Source: Populus alba
Taxonomy: Eukaryota; Streptophyta; Magnoliopsida; Malpighiales; Salicaceae
DNA length: 64,000 bases
Direction of reading: 5' to 3'
Assembly (NCBI RefSeq): GCF_005239225.2
Contig: NC_133295.1
Span: 3,224,001-3,288,000, forward strand
In this document: one piece after another, positions 32,216 through 43,547 of the stretch
Numbering within the stretch: the stretch's first letter is position 1
How the letters are laid out: every line of letters begins with the position of its first letter
Program-made: the position numbers and the translations under genes
The notes under the pieces: model-generated
Databases searched by the model: none
What the model was told of the DNA's origin: nothing
The model's input: the letters and a program-made list of their open reading frames with translations, nothing else

Positions 32216-32410
32216 TTCCTTTAAGAGCACGAAAACCAGTTCTGCGCGCCAAAAAAAAGTTCCTTTAAGCTAAATTTGTTTTCTCTAATTTAATCGTTCC
32301 TTTAAGAGCACGAAAACCAGTTCTGCGCGCCAAAAAAACACCAAGGCATCACCAGTTCTATTTAAGAGCACACAAAAACACCAAGTTCCACACTTACACT
32401 ACTATTTAAA
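32216..32410 (+). promoter_or_regulatory. Promoter of microprotein gene 3
   Basis: A 42-base direct repeat (32216-32257 and 32297-32338, TTCCTTTAAGAGCACGAAAA then CCAGTTCTGCGCGCCAAAAA) is followed by a CACCAAGGCATCACCAGTTC motif like that of gene 1. TATTTAAA boxes lie at 32358 and 32403-32410. The shared CACC...ATCACCAGTTC motif is the best candidate for a common control element. Confidence 0.6.
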
Positions 32411-32510
32411 CCGTATTCTCTTGCTCTGCTAATTACCTCATCCTCTGTTTTCTTTCTCAAATTTTATTTTCTTCTAATTAAGCATTCGATCCTCTTTGTA
32501 GTTTTAAGCC

Positions 32511-32723
32511 ATGGATGGTTACATCCCACACCCCCCTGCACAAGACTCGGCCACAGAAGGCTACTCCGCAGCTGCTAAAGGAGGACTTGCTGTTGTCCTC
32601 GTCATGCTCCTTACTATCGTCGTTTATGTATTCTTCAAGCGCCGAAACTGCTCCGCTCGTGCGAGATTTGAGGTGGATGTTGAAGTGCCAGAAAGGAGCG
32701 TCCATGGTGGAGGTGGACGTTGA
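32511..32723 (+). CDS. Single-pass membrane microprotein, subfamily I (gene 3)
   Basis: 70 residues. The N-terminus (DGYIPHPPAQDSATEGYSAA), KGG, the hydrophobic helix (about 28-45) and FKRRNC match gene 1. The tail contains a 40-base tandem duplication (32670-32709 repeated as 32710-32748). It shifts the second copy out of frame, so translation ends in HGGGGR instead of continuing to the family's usual end. The 5'UTR intron has lost its donor half (CTCAAATTTTATTTTC), so the leader is probably unspliced here; it gains no upstream ATG. Function unknown. Confidence 0.7.
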   Translation: MDGYIPHPPAQDSATEGYSAAAKGGLAVVLVMLLTIVVYVFFKRRNCSARARFEVDVEVPERSVHGGGGR

Positions 32724-33255
32724 AATGCATAAAGGAGCGTCCATGCTGGGAAATAAGAAGGTAGCATGTAATAAAAAGTTGAAGCTGATTACAATTCATA
32801 CAATGAGATTCTTCTAATCTTTCAATATTAATGTTTTCGTATTAATTGCAGGTCTTCTTCTTCTCCGAGGTAGCAATCCATTCAGTACTCGGGCGCCTCC
32901 ACAGTTGGTTTTTAGTTATATCTACTGTATTATTGCAGATAAATATTTGGTCTATTTTCTCATTTGAGATCAGACAATTTTACTTTGTACTTTGTATATA
33001 AATAAAGGATGGTGTGAATTTTGCGTTGGAGTTAAACTAATATCTTTAATTAAAATCGTCAAAACAGATAAGGAATTATGGGCTTTTCTATCCTTGGAGT
33101 GGCGTTGCCACTGCGGTTGCGTTGGCTTCTATGATCGCTTGAGCCTGTTGGAGTTGTCGCTTTTCGTGTTCTTTTTTTTTTTTTCCTGATCCTGGCAGCT
33201 GGATCGTGTGGTTTGATTTTTCTATTATCAGTTTGATTTATATATATGGTGTGAA
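32724..33255 (+). other. 3' region of microprotein gene 3
   Basis: Candidate donor GTAGCATG (32761) and acceptor CGTATTAATTGCAG (32838-32851), then the AGTACTCGGGCGCCTC block, AT-rich 3'UTR-like DNA and AATCGTCAAAACAGATAAGG, as in the other copies. A short stray piece of module X (CTTGAGCCTGTTGGAGTTGT) sits at 33140. Confidence 0.5.
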
Positions 33256-33259
33256 TTTT

Positions 33260-33690
33260 GTGTTTGAGCGTCGGATCGGTGCCAACTACATCTCCTCTGC
33301 GCGTTGATGAGGGCGGTTTTTCTCGTCGCCATCCAACGAGGGATGTCCAGTCTTTTTGCCTTCCGTAGCTTTCCCATCTGTCTTTGCGCGACTTTCGCCG
33401 TTGGTGGAGTTACTAGTGGCGTGGACCTGGACGGTTGCGTTGGCTTCTGTGATCGCTTGAGTCTGTCGGAGTTGTCGCTTTTCGTGTTCTTTTATTTTTT
33501 CCCGATCCTGGCAGCTGGATCGTTTCATCGTTTACGGCTATTCCGTGGTTTGGTGGTTATGTTGGTAACTGGTTCAATGGCTATGTTGGTGTTGGGCGTG
33601 CCATGGCAGAATTGCGCTGGGCAGTTGGGTTTTTTTTTTTTAGAGGGAGATGAGAATTGCCAGGGGAGATGGGTTGCGGTGGCGGTCCAG
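33260..33690 (+). repeat. Module X, copy 5
   Basis: Closely matches copy 3 (16540-16960) base for base over long stretches, and ends within GGTGGCGGTCC, where it joins other sequence. No RWD exon follows. Confidence 0.7.
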
Positions 33691-33724
33691 GAAAATATGA
33701 ACAGATCAGCCAAGTAGTTTCTGA

Positions 33725-34235
33725 GATTTTGTTGGTAGTTTAAGACATGATTAAAATGCATGTCAGGTCAGGTCGATCTCCTAAAGCAACAATCACCGGT
33801 CAATGCATGCCTATCCAAAATGCAGTTGCCCCCCCTTATACAGTCCCGTTGTGCCAACATGTTCTAACCTTATGAAAAATATAGTTTTTTTTTTCCTGTT
33901 CTTTTTTGAATAAAATTACTGAAGATAGACTGTTGTCAATCTTTCATCTCAAGAAATTAAGAAATATTATTGTCCACGTAAAATGCAAGAAAACTCTAGC
34001 TCCTTCAAGTCAACTCCATGTTCTTTATCAAATTATGATGACAGTTTCACTTCAAACCCTAATTGCAATTGAAATTGTCAAGTGATGGATCAGACATACT
34101 TTGTTCTAAAAAGGTTTCCTTTTCTTGAAGGCCCATGATTGCAGGGGTTAAGGCAACAGAGAAACTTAGCGAGAAGTCAAGGCCCAAAACAATGAGATCA
34201 AATAGAGATTTAGTGTGTTTCAGACTGAGCATCCA
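33725..34235. repeat. Segmental duplicate, partner of 8880-9260
   Basis: See the partner copy. This one contains an extra stretch of about 150 bases (about 33830-33980) that starts in a C-run. Confidence 0.7.
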
Positions 34236-35645
34236 AAACAAGTGATGGATCAGGCCTAACTTTTTTGAGTTTGATTAGCAATCGTGAGCAAATGAGACCT
34301 AAAAAAAATGGTATAAGGCATAATTTTTAAAATTATCTAATAATTGAAAATGAAAGTGAAAAGGAAACTCAACAAAAAAGGATTGGGTTGTTCGAAGGGT
34401 AAACTAAAAAGAAGAAAAAAACTAGACAAATGAAAGAAAGAATACACAAAACACTATTTCAACAAATATTTTTTGATGAATGTAACTGCAGCTGTGGTTC
34501 TTTCAAAAATCCAAACTTTCCAAATGATTCGGGGCCATGAAAAATGCAATTCTTGAGATCTTGTGCCATCTTTCCAGCATCTTCGGTGAAGAAATTTACT
34601 AATTAATGCACAGAAGAAAATGACAATAAAAACTCCAATATTATTTTCGAAGCTCTTAGAAAAAAAACAAAATTGAAATACTTAGGCATAGAAGAGAGTT
34701 TTATGTTAAGTGTGGTTTAATTTCTCAAAGGTCAAAGGAAGCCTAACTGGGAGGAGGGAGGAGGGAGGAGAGAGGGGGGGGGGGAGAAAAGGGGAAGAGA
34801 AAGAGTGAAAAAAAGAAAGGAAAAAAAATAAGAAAGGAGACAAGTGGCCCAACCAAGCCCAATGAATGAGGAGGGCACCCAATCCAACCAATAAGCCCAT
34901 TGAACCATTTTGTGTCAGCAACACTAAATTCTTTATCAAACGTGGCATTACGAGGTTCGAGGCACGTTTAGGACCTCTGCAAGTTATCATTGTGACACTG
35001 ACATCTAACTAAATGCCTTGTTTCACAAGTTAATTCTACGAGGAGGATGCATAGGATGTCTGTAACTCCATAATAAAATGTCATATAGTTTAGTGGTATA
35101 TAAATATTCAAGGATGTATAAGAAAAGTTGAATAATATATTTATACTCAAAATGATTTAAAAGAAGGCTCTCCGTATTTTGGTTCTTCTTTTTTATATAT
35201 TATTTTTCTGAAATACTTTGCTAATTTAGATATCAAAGATCATCTATACTGTATAGTATTTAAGGAATAAAAACTTGTACCATGTTTTTCCAGTGGACTG
35301 TACTAGGCCAGCGTGTTTCCTCTCGGTCATGAAATTGTTTAGTTTAATAGAGTTTTTAATAGTATTAATTTTTTTTTAAATAATATATATCAGATAACTC
35401 TAAACCAATTACAGAAAATAGACCATATTTGTATAGTTTACTAATGTATATTAATTTTCTTAGGCGATCTGACTTGCATGAGAAGTTTATATTAATCTAA
35501 GAAGCTTGTTTTAGTTTTTTAAATTTAATTTTAGGATTGCCTGAAGGGGGAGTTTGTGAAGTAACGAATTCATTAATTAATAATAAAAAATCCAATAGAC
35601 ATTATTCTAAATAAAATACATTACATTTCTTCTTTAATTTGCTTA
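34236..35645. other. Intergenic DNA with a coding-like patch and a G-rich tract
   Basis: Includes the minus-strand coding-like stretch near 34490-34595 and the G-rich run at 34749-34794 (both in findings), and a short copy of the 2633 repeat (34670-34740). The rest is AT-rich without genes. Confidence 0.4.
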
Positions 35646-35765
35646 CTAGGATAGGATCATAGGATTTGATCCATGCCCACACATTTTTTTTCCACAAAAT
35701 ACATTGACATGGGAGTGCAAAATCTCAAAAGGATGTAAGGAAAAAGGGGCAGAGAATATTTGGTC
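35645..35765. repeat. Family R-C, copy 1
   Basis: AGGATAGGATCATAGGATTT, CCATGCCCACACAT and GGAGTGCAAAATC match 40180-40305, and in part 40835-40900. Confidence 0.6.
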
Positions 35766-35910
35766 AATAACTAGTAGCATTAATAAAATTAAAAAAAAAA
35801 AACCTTTGTGCATTCAATCACACCAGAGATTCAGTCCAGGTTTACCAATAAGATTATTTAGAGTTCGGAAAGTATTATTGTTCTGTAAAAACCTGAAAAC
35901 AAAGGACCGT
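35766..35910. repeat. Family R-B, copy 3
   Basis: ATAACTAGTAGCATTAATAA through CTGTAAAAACCTGAAAACAA. Aligns with 15080-15235. Confidence 0.65.
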
Positions 35911-36299
35911 AGAGTAGATCGAGAATAAGACAAGAGTTCAAAATCCCTTTCAGTTTCCTCAAAATATTGTCGAACAAAACAGAAGGGATTATGTTCTAAC
36001 TCTTCTAAAATCAAACATAATCAAACATAGTGTGCCAAACAATGATTTTGTTTTATTCTACAATTAAACAAAAAGAGCTTTTTAGGCACGGTGAAGAGTG
36101 TAAACACAATTTTTCATTTTGATGACAGAGTCTGATAAAGCCTGAAATTAAGGTAGAAATGTAATTATTACGAAATTCATTGGAAGTGTACCTTGGAGTC
36201 TGGAGTTCTGTCTTCTAGGATTCAGTCACCACTATCTATGAATAACGAAATGATGAGATTAAGTGAAATGTTTCCCCCATGGATAGTCACCTAACCTCC

Positions 36300-36578
36300 A
36301 CGCTCCATATAAACGCGTGATATTCGGTCACCCTGCTTTAGGGGTGCTTAAAGCTTAAAGCAGCAGCTTGTGGTTATTTTCCATAATATTTTCTATTCAG
36401 AAATATATTAAAAAATATTACTCTTCACTTGCTACTTATGCACCACCATCTTCATATTCACAAACCCTATACTCACTGTTTTCTAATATTCGGTAATGTT
36501 ATCAATACTATCCATTTCTAATCTTACTTCGAACATTACTCATTGTTTTCTAATTATTTGTTTTTGTAGTTTTGAGTT
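36300..36578 (+). promoter_or_regulatory. Upstream region and 5'UTR intron of microprotein gene 4
   Basis: A TATAAAC box lies near 36308. The 5'UTR intron is 36493-36569 (CG|GTAATGTT to TTTTTGTAG). The leader before it is only loosely like that of subfamily I, and the CACC...ATCACCAG motif is absent. The true transcription start is uncertain. Confidence 0.4.
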
Positions 36579-36803
36579 ATGGATGATGCCAACTTCTCCC
36601 CTCCTCCTGCACAAGACTCAGCCAGCGGAGGCTCCTCCTTATATGATAAAGGAGGAGCTGGTCTCGTCTTGCTCCTCCTTGCTATCTTAATTTATATACT
36701 CATGAGAGGCCGCTGCAGCTGTATAACAGAGTGTAATGGTGATTCCAAGCAGGGCAGTGGAGGGAATCCGAAAGCCATGCACTTCATGAGTGCTGGGGAA
36801 TAA
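36579..36803 (+). CDS. Single-pass membrane microprotein, subfamily II (gene 4)
   Basis: 74 residues. It starts MDDANFSPPPAQDSASGGSS, then has a YDKGG element, a Leu/Ile-rich helix (about 28-42, GLVLLLLAILIYIL) and a basic Cys-bearing stub (RGRCSC), then a Gly/Ser-rich tail ending MHFMSAGE. The helix is nearly identical to that of the minus-strand gene at 22474, and the AQDSA core to subfamily I. The stop codon overlaps a GTAGGTAGC candidate donor, and the TTAATTGCAG acceptor and the CGTCAAGG block follow at about 36885-36915. Full leader splice signals make it the best candidate for an active subfamily II gene. Confidence 0.72.
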   Translation: MDDANFSPPPAQDSASGGSSLYDKGGAGLVLLLLAILIYILMRGRCSCITECNGDSKQGSGGNPKAMHFMSAGE

Positions 36804-37384
36804 GTAGGTAGCATGTAATAAGAAGTTAAAGCTGCTTAAGATTCATACAATGAGTTCTTAAAATTTCCCAATGTTGTTTTCGTATTAATTGCAGGTCGTC
36901 TTCTTCGTCAAGGTAGCCATCCATGAAGTATTCGGGCGCCTCGACAGTTGGTTTTTGGTTTATATGTAGTACTGTATTGCTGCAAATAAATATTTGGTCT
37001 GCTTTCTCATTCGAGATCAGACCATTTTAATTTGTACTTTATATATGTGTGTGTTGGTGTGAGTTTTGTGTTGGAGTTAGACTATATAATATCTACAATT
37101 AAAATCGTAAGGAATTGTGGGCTTTTTCTTTAATTCTTTTGTTCTACTATACTAATTGGAGTGCGTTTTTCTATTATCAATTTACTGCTACTTCTTATTT
37201 TTTTGGGGGGTTTAACAAGGGCACGTTTCTTTTTTGCTGGGGCTTGATTTAGGAGCTTTCTATTTTTAACGAAAAGAAAGACGTCGTCCATAAAACAATC
37301 ACTCACCATGCACAGCAGTCAAAGCGAAACTCTCTGTTAAATCGATATCGCAGATCCGACTCTTTTTTAAACCGATGGTGTTTC
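36804..37384 (+). other. 3' region of microprotein gene 4
   Basis: Conserved acceptor and AAGTATTCGGGCGCCTCGAC block, then a 3'UTR-like AT-rich region with a TGTGTG microsatellite at 37046, running into the module X prelude (GCTGGGGCTTGATTTAGGAG). Confidence 0.5.
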
Positions 37385-37810
37385 GGTGCGTTGAGTGTCA
37401 GATCGGTGCCAACTCCATCTCCTCTGCACGTTGATCATGAGGGCGGTCTTTCTCGCAGCTATCCAGTCTTTCTGCCTTCTGTTGCTTTCACTTTTATTTT
37501 CGCGGGCCTTCCGCCGCTGGTGGAGTTACTAGCGGCGTGGGCCTGGACGTACGGTTGCGTTGGCTGTCGTGATCGCTTGAGTCTGCCGGTGTTTTCGCTT
37601 TTCGTGTTCCTTTTTTTTTGCTCCTGGCAGCTGGATCGTTTCTTAATTTGTTGACGGCTATGCGGTGGTTTTGTGGTTTTATTAGTAACTGGTTCAATGG
37701 TCGTGTTTCTCTCTCTCTCTCGAGAGAGAGAGAGAGAGAGAGGTGAGAACTGCAAGGGGAGATGGGTTGCGGTGGGGGTCCGTGGGTTTTGGCTTTGTTG
37801 AGTACATAGG
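37385..37810 (+). repeat. Module X, copy 6
   Basis: Contains the usual landmarks and a CT/GA palindromic microsatellite (37709-37742) centred on CTCGAG. The same palindrome exists in a shorter form in copy 1 (6143-6160). No RWD exon follows; the module continues into a module Y copy. Confidence 0.65.
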
Positions 37811-37929
37811 CATTAATCTTCTGTTGGGAAACAAAATTTGATTTTTTGTTCGATCTTTTGGTGAAAAACCGAATTCCTTTTTTCTAATATAAAAAATGTT
37901 TTTATGATTTTTGGTTCCTTGAACTCCAT

Positions 37930-38800
37930 TTTTTTCCCTGTCAGGACATGTGAGGTGAGGTGTGATCAGATTGCATTTCGGGCTTTTGAGTGATAATTCT
38001 ATGGGTTTTGTTTTTTTCTTTTTTGAATGTAGGATTTTCAAGAGCCTGAAGTTTACTCGACTGCTTGCTGATTATGGCATGGACTATTCTGGGCAGAAAT
38101 AGCAGACCATGCCTTCAGGCTATATATTCTGTGCTTCTTCTTCGTTTTTCCAACAGAAAAGATAGCAAACAAGATCTTTGGCCGCTGTTGCAATGGGGCA
38201 TCCATTCTTTTTCTCTTCTTTCTGGATTCATGTTGACAGATTGTGCAATAAAACACACAACGCTTTATTCAGCAGCTCACGTACAGACAAGATTAGATTC
38301 TGCTTCTCCTTCGTGTCTGGTCCATTCTGTCCACTATGTTCATCCTTTTTTTGTTTTCTTTGCGTTGTATTGACATTGAAACCCAGCTGAAACCATCGCT
38401 CACATCCTATCTTTCTTCTTTCCCTTTTTTTTCTAGGATAAGGTTCTGTTCGTAAAGATGAAAATAAAAAATGAAACACACCCCTGATACAAATGCTCAC
38501 AGATATATGAGGTGATTATGGTGCCGCGGTGATCACATAGTTGGCTTGCTCAAGATCAACAGCAGAATTTCCATTCCGTTGGTTTTAAATGAATACTTTG
38601 GTTTTACGTTTTCTGTTTTTAACCAATCCATTTGCCACTTTGATTTCCACAATTCCATGGCAGGTTACAAAACGATCAACGAGTAACATTACCTACCTTT
38701 TGAAAGTGAAAGTGAAGCTGCTCGAGGACTGCTCTGCCACCCCAGATCCAGAATGTGGATGCTACTGTTATGGAGATGGAGATGGATCAAACCACTTTAT
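37930..38800 (+). repeat. Module Y, copy 2
   Basis: Aligns with 8040-8700, including GCTTGCTGATTATGGCATGG and CACATAGTTGGCTTGCTC. From 38600 it carries extra sequence with CTGCCACCCCAGATCCAGAA, which is also found beside the fragment at 19640. Confidence 0.6.
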
Positions 38801-38911
38801 GGAGATGGATCAAATCACACGAGAAAAAAAAAAAGCTTCACCCCACCTTCTCTTTCCTGTTTCTTCCCCCACGTACTTTATCGACCGCTTTCTTCCATAA
38901 AGGATATTAAG

Positions 38912-39025
38912 ATGGTGGTAGCTGCTCAGATCGAGGTCGATGCCGATAAACTTTTCAAAGAGATCGATCAGACAAATCATATTCATTCACAAAAGATGTA
39001 TTTGATCACCGAACTTGTTTCATGA
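38912..39025 (+). pseudogene. Short coding-like fragment, 37 codons, unrecognised
   Basis: Reads MVVAAQIEVDADKLFKEIDQ and then TNHIHSQKMYLITE before a stop. The pattern of a short strand followed by ADKLFKE faintly recalls the start of major-latex/Bet v 1-like proteins, but it is too short to decide. No continuation was found downstream. Confidence 0.25.
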
Positions 39026-39182
39026 TATATAGCAGTGCTAACCGCCTGAGGTTTCACAATTCAATCCCATTTTAGTGGCCCGGAAGGGTGGATTAAAGTT
39101 TGTCCGGAACCAATTGCTGCAAATACGTATCACCTATGGTTTGAAGAAAATTACCCAGCGAAAAAGGAAGTGAGAACACATA

Positions 39183-39640
39183 TTACTCCATAGCTGCTAA
39201 AGGAGGAGACGGTCTCATCTCTCTCCTCCTTGCACCTGGAAATCTGATCAGTGCCATATATATTGTTGGTGGTGATTCCAAGCCCCAATAGAGGGACTCT
39301 GAAAGCCATGCACTTCCATGTTCAGAAATAAGCACGTAATTAATAAGAAGTTGAAGCTGATTAAGATTCATACAGATTAATGAGGATCTTAAAATTTTCT
39401 AATATTGTTTCTGTATTAATTGGAGGTCTTCTTCTTCATCAAGGTAGCAATCCATGAAGTACGCGTGGGTCCCATTACGTTTGTTAATTCTCTGTTTTAG
39501 GCTTTTATAGCAGCATATGGATACGCGCCTCGACTGCTGGTTTTAATTGGTTATATCCACTTTATTGCTGCAGATAAATAGTTTATCTTTTTTCTCATAA
39601 TAAAAATTTCAAGATCAGCATTTTTTTCTAATTTTTTAAT
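39183..39640 (+). pseudogene. Microprotein gene relic, subfamily II
   Basis: Lacks the promoter, leader and N-terminal codons. It begins at TACTCCATAGCTGCTAAAGG (the YSSAAKGG region, with a stop introduced) and continues through a decayed helix (CTCCTCCTTGC) to GGTGATTCCAAGCC, CACGTAATTAATAAGAAGTT, a mutated acceptor (TTAATTGGAGG) and the CATCAAGGTAGCAATCCATG block. It shares the ATTACGTTTGTTAATTCTCT insertion with the minus-strand copy at 22.0-22.5 kb. Confidence 0.75.
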
Positions 39641-42600
39641 CTGTTTTTTCAAAAATCTTCAAACAAAACACAACCCACTAATTTTGCATGGCGCAGTGGC
39701 GTTTCTACTTCTCTTTAAGCAACATGTGCATGTGCACTCTCCCGTTTCTACTTTTTATAGAAGGAGAAAAAACAACAGGACCTTTTCAAAATAACACAGG
39801 AGAATTAAAAATAATTTCCCATTAAGTATTTTGACAAAACAAATGCCCTCCCAGAGCGAAAAAATATTTAAAAAAAAACAATAAACAATGGAAATTTTAT
39901 TTTATTTACAAGGATTGAATTGACTACAACTAAATATATTATTTTTAGTTCCATATCTAGTTTTCCTCAGAGTTTTTAGTTTTTTTTACTCATTTAATTA
40001 AGTATTGAATCCTTTGGGAGTTATTGATTTAGTGTGTATTTAGGAGTTTTTTAGAGTTGTTTTTCAAAATACCTTATATAATTGTAAACGAAAATAGAGT
40101 TTTTGGAGTTTGTGTAATGTGTCTTCGTCTTTTAAGATTGATGCCTTTATTTCCCCCATTGCCCACACATTCTTTAATTTTTTTTAATAGGCTAGGATCA
40201 TAGGATTTAACCCATGCCCACACACATCTTTTTTGACAAAAAATACCTTTGACACATATATAGGAGTGCAAAATCCCATAGGGATGGAAGGAAAAAGGGG
40301 CATGGTTAATTTTTTTAGTATTTTTAAATTAGTGTAAATATCAAAAATATTTTTTTAAAAAATACAAAAATATTAATTTTAAACTATGGATTGTAAATAC
40401 GTAATATAAATTTAGATAAAATAATAAAATTTTGTAAATAAAGTTGATTTCTTAACGCTACAAAGACCGTAATGGTCATTTCAATCAAACATCAACCAAA
40501 ATTATTTATTATTATTATTATTCTTTTACTTTAAAGTAGAACAAATGAAAAGTAGAAAAACATGAGATTAAACCGGCTTAATTAATACAAAAAAAAAAAA
40601 AAAAAAAAGAGTAAAGTTGCGTCCTAGGACATCAACATAAACTCATTCGAAGAACTTCCCAGAAGTTTCCTAGGGTTTATTTATTTATTTATCTATCTCT
40701 TTCTTGCGCCTGGGACCAACACAAAATATATGTTAAAGTATGCAATCTGTCAACCAAATCGCCATGGAAACCGAACACCTGCGTACGTATTTTATTTATT
40801 TATTTATTATTATTAACGCATTGGTTTTTTAATAAGATTTGACCCATGCCCACACATCTTTTTGGACAAAAAATACATTGACATAGGGCAGAATATATAT
40901 TTGGTTAATTATACCTAATATATGCTCAGTGCAGTTTAACTTCCTTATCATAATACTATTTTATTTTAGCCTTTTACAATTGTTAACAAAGTATTAACAC
41001 TAACATCAATGGTGTTATATATGTATTTATTTTATAAAAAAAATAAAGTAAGCATATATTTTTTTAGAATTTAGCCATATACAAGAATATATATTGGCTG
41101 TAATAAAATTATTAAAATGGATATGAGGGGTGTCATACATACCATTAAATAAAATAATATATATTATATATATATATATATATATAATAAAAACATGGCA
41201 AACCAAAGGATCTTAAACTTGGGTCAAAGGCTGGCAGGAAAGAGGGAGATTATAAAGACTTGTTATTAAAATATTAGCACGTAGTCTTAAACAACAGGAT
41301 ATAATTTGTTTTTTTAAGTGATTGTAAATGTTTTTTAAAATAATTTTTATTTTAAAATTTATAAAAAATTATTTTTTTATAAAAAATATTTTTAAAATTA
41401 ATATATCAAAATAATTTTAAAATATTTTACATTAAAAAAAATTAAAAAAACACATGAGATTTATTATTTTTTTTTCAAAAACAAAAACCACTTCATGATT
41501 GAAGTCAAAAGACCCAGGACTGCATTGGACTCCGAACTAAGAGTCCAGTAGCTACAGTACCCTTTATTATGTTTTTTTTTTTCTTTTCGAGTTTGCCTTA
41601 GTTTTTTTTTTTATATTTTTTTAAAATATTTTTAAAATATATTTTGTATTAAAATATATTAAATTATTTTATTTTTTATTTTTTAAAATTAACACATCAA
41701 AACAATCTAAAATACACATAAAAAATTAATTTTTAACAAAACAAATTAATTTTTATGGAATACGGTTTGCACCATATTCCCAAACATTGTGAACTCGCGG
41801 ATCAACATAAATGTCATAAAATCCTATTTTGCACCTCTAAATTATTAAAACATCAAAAAAGAAAGACAACTACTATAAGCACAAAAAAAAAAAATTCACT
41901 AAAAAATGCCCTCCTTTGTGTGTACATCTAAAACATACATTTTAATTTTAAGGAAATAAAATACATTCAAAGAGGAAGTTTGCAGGACCGTGTTTCTATT
42001 TTGCATCAAGGGTTTAAAAGTAAGATTTGTACGAGGATTGGATTTAAAAATTTACCAAAACACAATATTTTAATTTGTTGTGTATTTAACATTTTGAATG
42101 TGGTTTTAAAAAATCAAATTTTAATTTTTTTTTATCTACAAAACAGTAAGTTTTAAACAACAACTATTCAGCTCTTCGCCAGCATATCTAATTAACAAAT
42201 ATACAATTTAATTTTTTTTATATATCAATTTAGCAAAAAATGAATTTAAGCTTAAAAAACAAATCTTTATTCATTAACTATCTTTAAATCTATAAAATTA
42301 TAATTTTTTTATCAAGATAAATTAACTTTTCCATTAATAGATCTATTGTCTATCCTATTAACCACAATATTTATAAAATTAATATAAATAAGGAAGAAGG
42401 TGGTTTAATTTCAAAAGAGGATGCAAAGATCGAGCTATATTTGGTTGTTTAAGGACAATGAAGTTGCCGTGAAAACATAAATGCGGTTTCGTGCGTCCTT
42501 CAACATCTTTAAAGCAATTTCTAGAACAATATGATAATGCTTCAAAAAGGAGGGCAAAAAAGGAAGTCAAGTCAGAGTTCGATTATTTAAACTCAAATGT

Positions 42601-43409
42601 CCAATTGAACGAAGATCGATGATGCCACATCGAGGCACACGGTGCCCTTTTATTTAGTCAATGAAGGTGATTTAATTAATTATATCAAAACTTTACTCAT
42701 TCTGTAATTAAGTTACATAGATTAATTTCTATATATTGAGGCACTCGAAGAATTTTTTTTATGATGCTATCTAAGTATATGTGATATCTTATTGATTATT
42801 TTTTATGAATTCATTTTGTAAAGAGAGATAGATAATGAAAAACATTAAAGGTAAAATCCATTAAAAATGATAAAAAAAAAGTTTTATATAATTTTTTATA
42901 TATATATATCATTACCAGAAAATCAATAAATATAAATAGAAATATTTTATCAATAAATTATAATAAATTTTTACTGATGAAAATATTCTCTTATATTTGT
43001 ATTAGATGTACCAATTCAATAATCTAAGTTTGATATTTTTTTATTTCTTTAGAAATTATTATTATTATCTAAATATATTTTTTAGGTTATAGGTAAAAAA
43101 AAATTAGTCCATCTGGCCCGCTGCGGGCCACTAGTTCATTTCTATTTATGAACTACTCCATGTTATATATGTTTTGGCAAAGCTTCTTTTGCCTAAAAGA
43201 CCCATTCATTGGCTTCATTACTTAATGAAATATTTGGTACTTTCACAGCTATCTTCTTAGATTATATATAAACGAAGAAGGTTGGGAAGGAAAAAAATTG
43301 GAAATTCATAAATGAAAAGAAAGGAGTTTACATTATCTCTAACCAGAGAGTTTAGCTGATTTAGAGAACTCTTTTAGCTCATGTATTTCATCTATTTTAA
43401 AGTTGCCCA
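39641..43409. other. AT-rich repeat-filled intergenic DNA
   Basis: Holds R-C copies (40090-40305 and 40835-40900), MITE-like bodies (41290-41480 and 41600-41790), a TA microsatellite at 41159-41185, an A-run at 40589-40608, a copy of the local CTTTCAAAAGAGG-type repeat at 42405-42460 and a GC island (CTGGCCCGCTGCGGGCCACT) at 43110-43135. No gene is supported. Confidence 0.45.
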
Positions 43410-43547
43410 AGTAAGTCAACATAATTGCACGGGAAGCTTTTGACAAATTCCTCTCTCTACTTTTCCTGCTCCCCACTAGGATCAGATGAAAAAGCAACGC
43501 AGGAAACCAACAAAACATAGAATGATGCACAGAAATTATTGAAGTAA

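Noticed and set aside
32515..32817. 100-codon frame overlapping microprotein gene 3
   Set aside because: Starts at the second, out-of-frame ATG of ATGGATGG; the helix-encoding frame is the conserved one.
22286..36803. Microproteins as CYSTM (Cys-rich transmembrane) proteins
   Set aside because: CYSTM proteins have a Cys-rich C-terminal helix; these have one or two Cys after an aliphatic helix.
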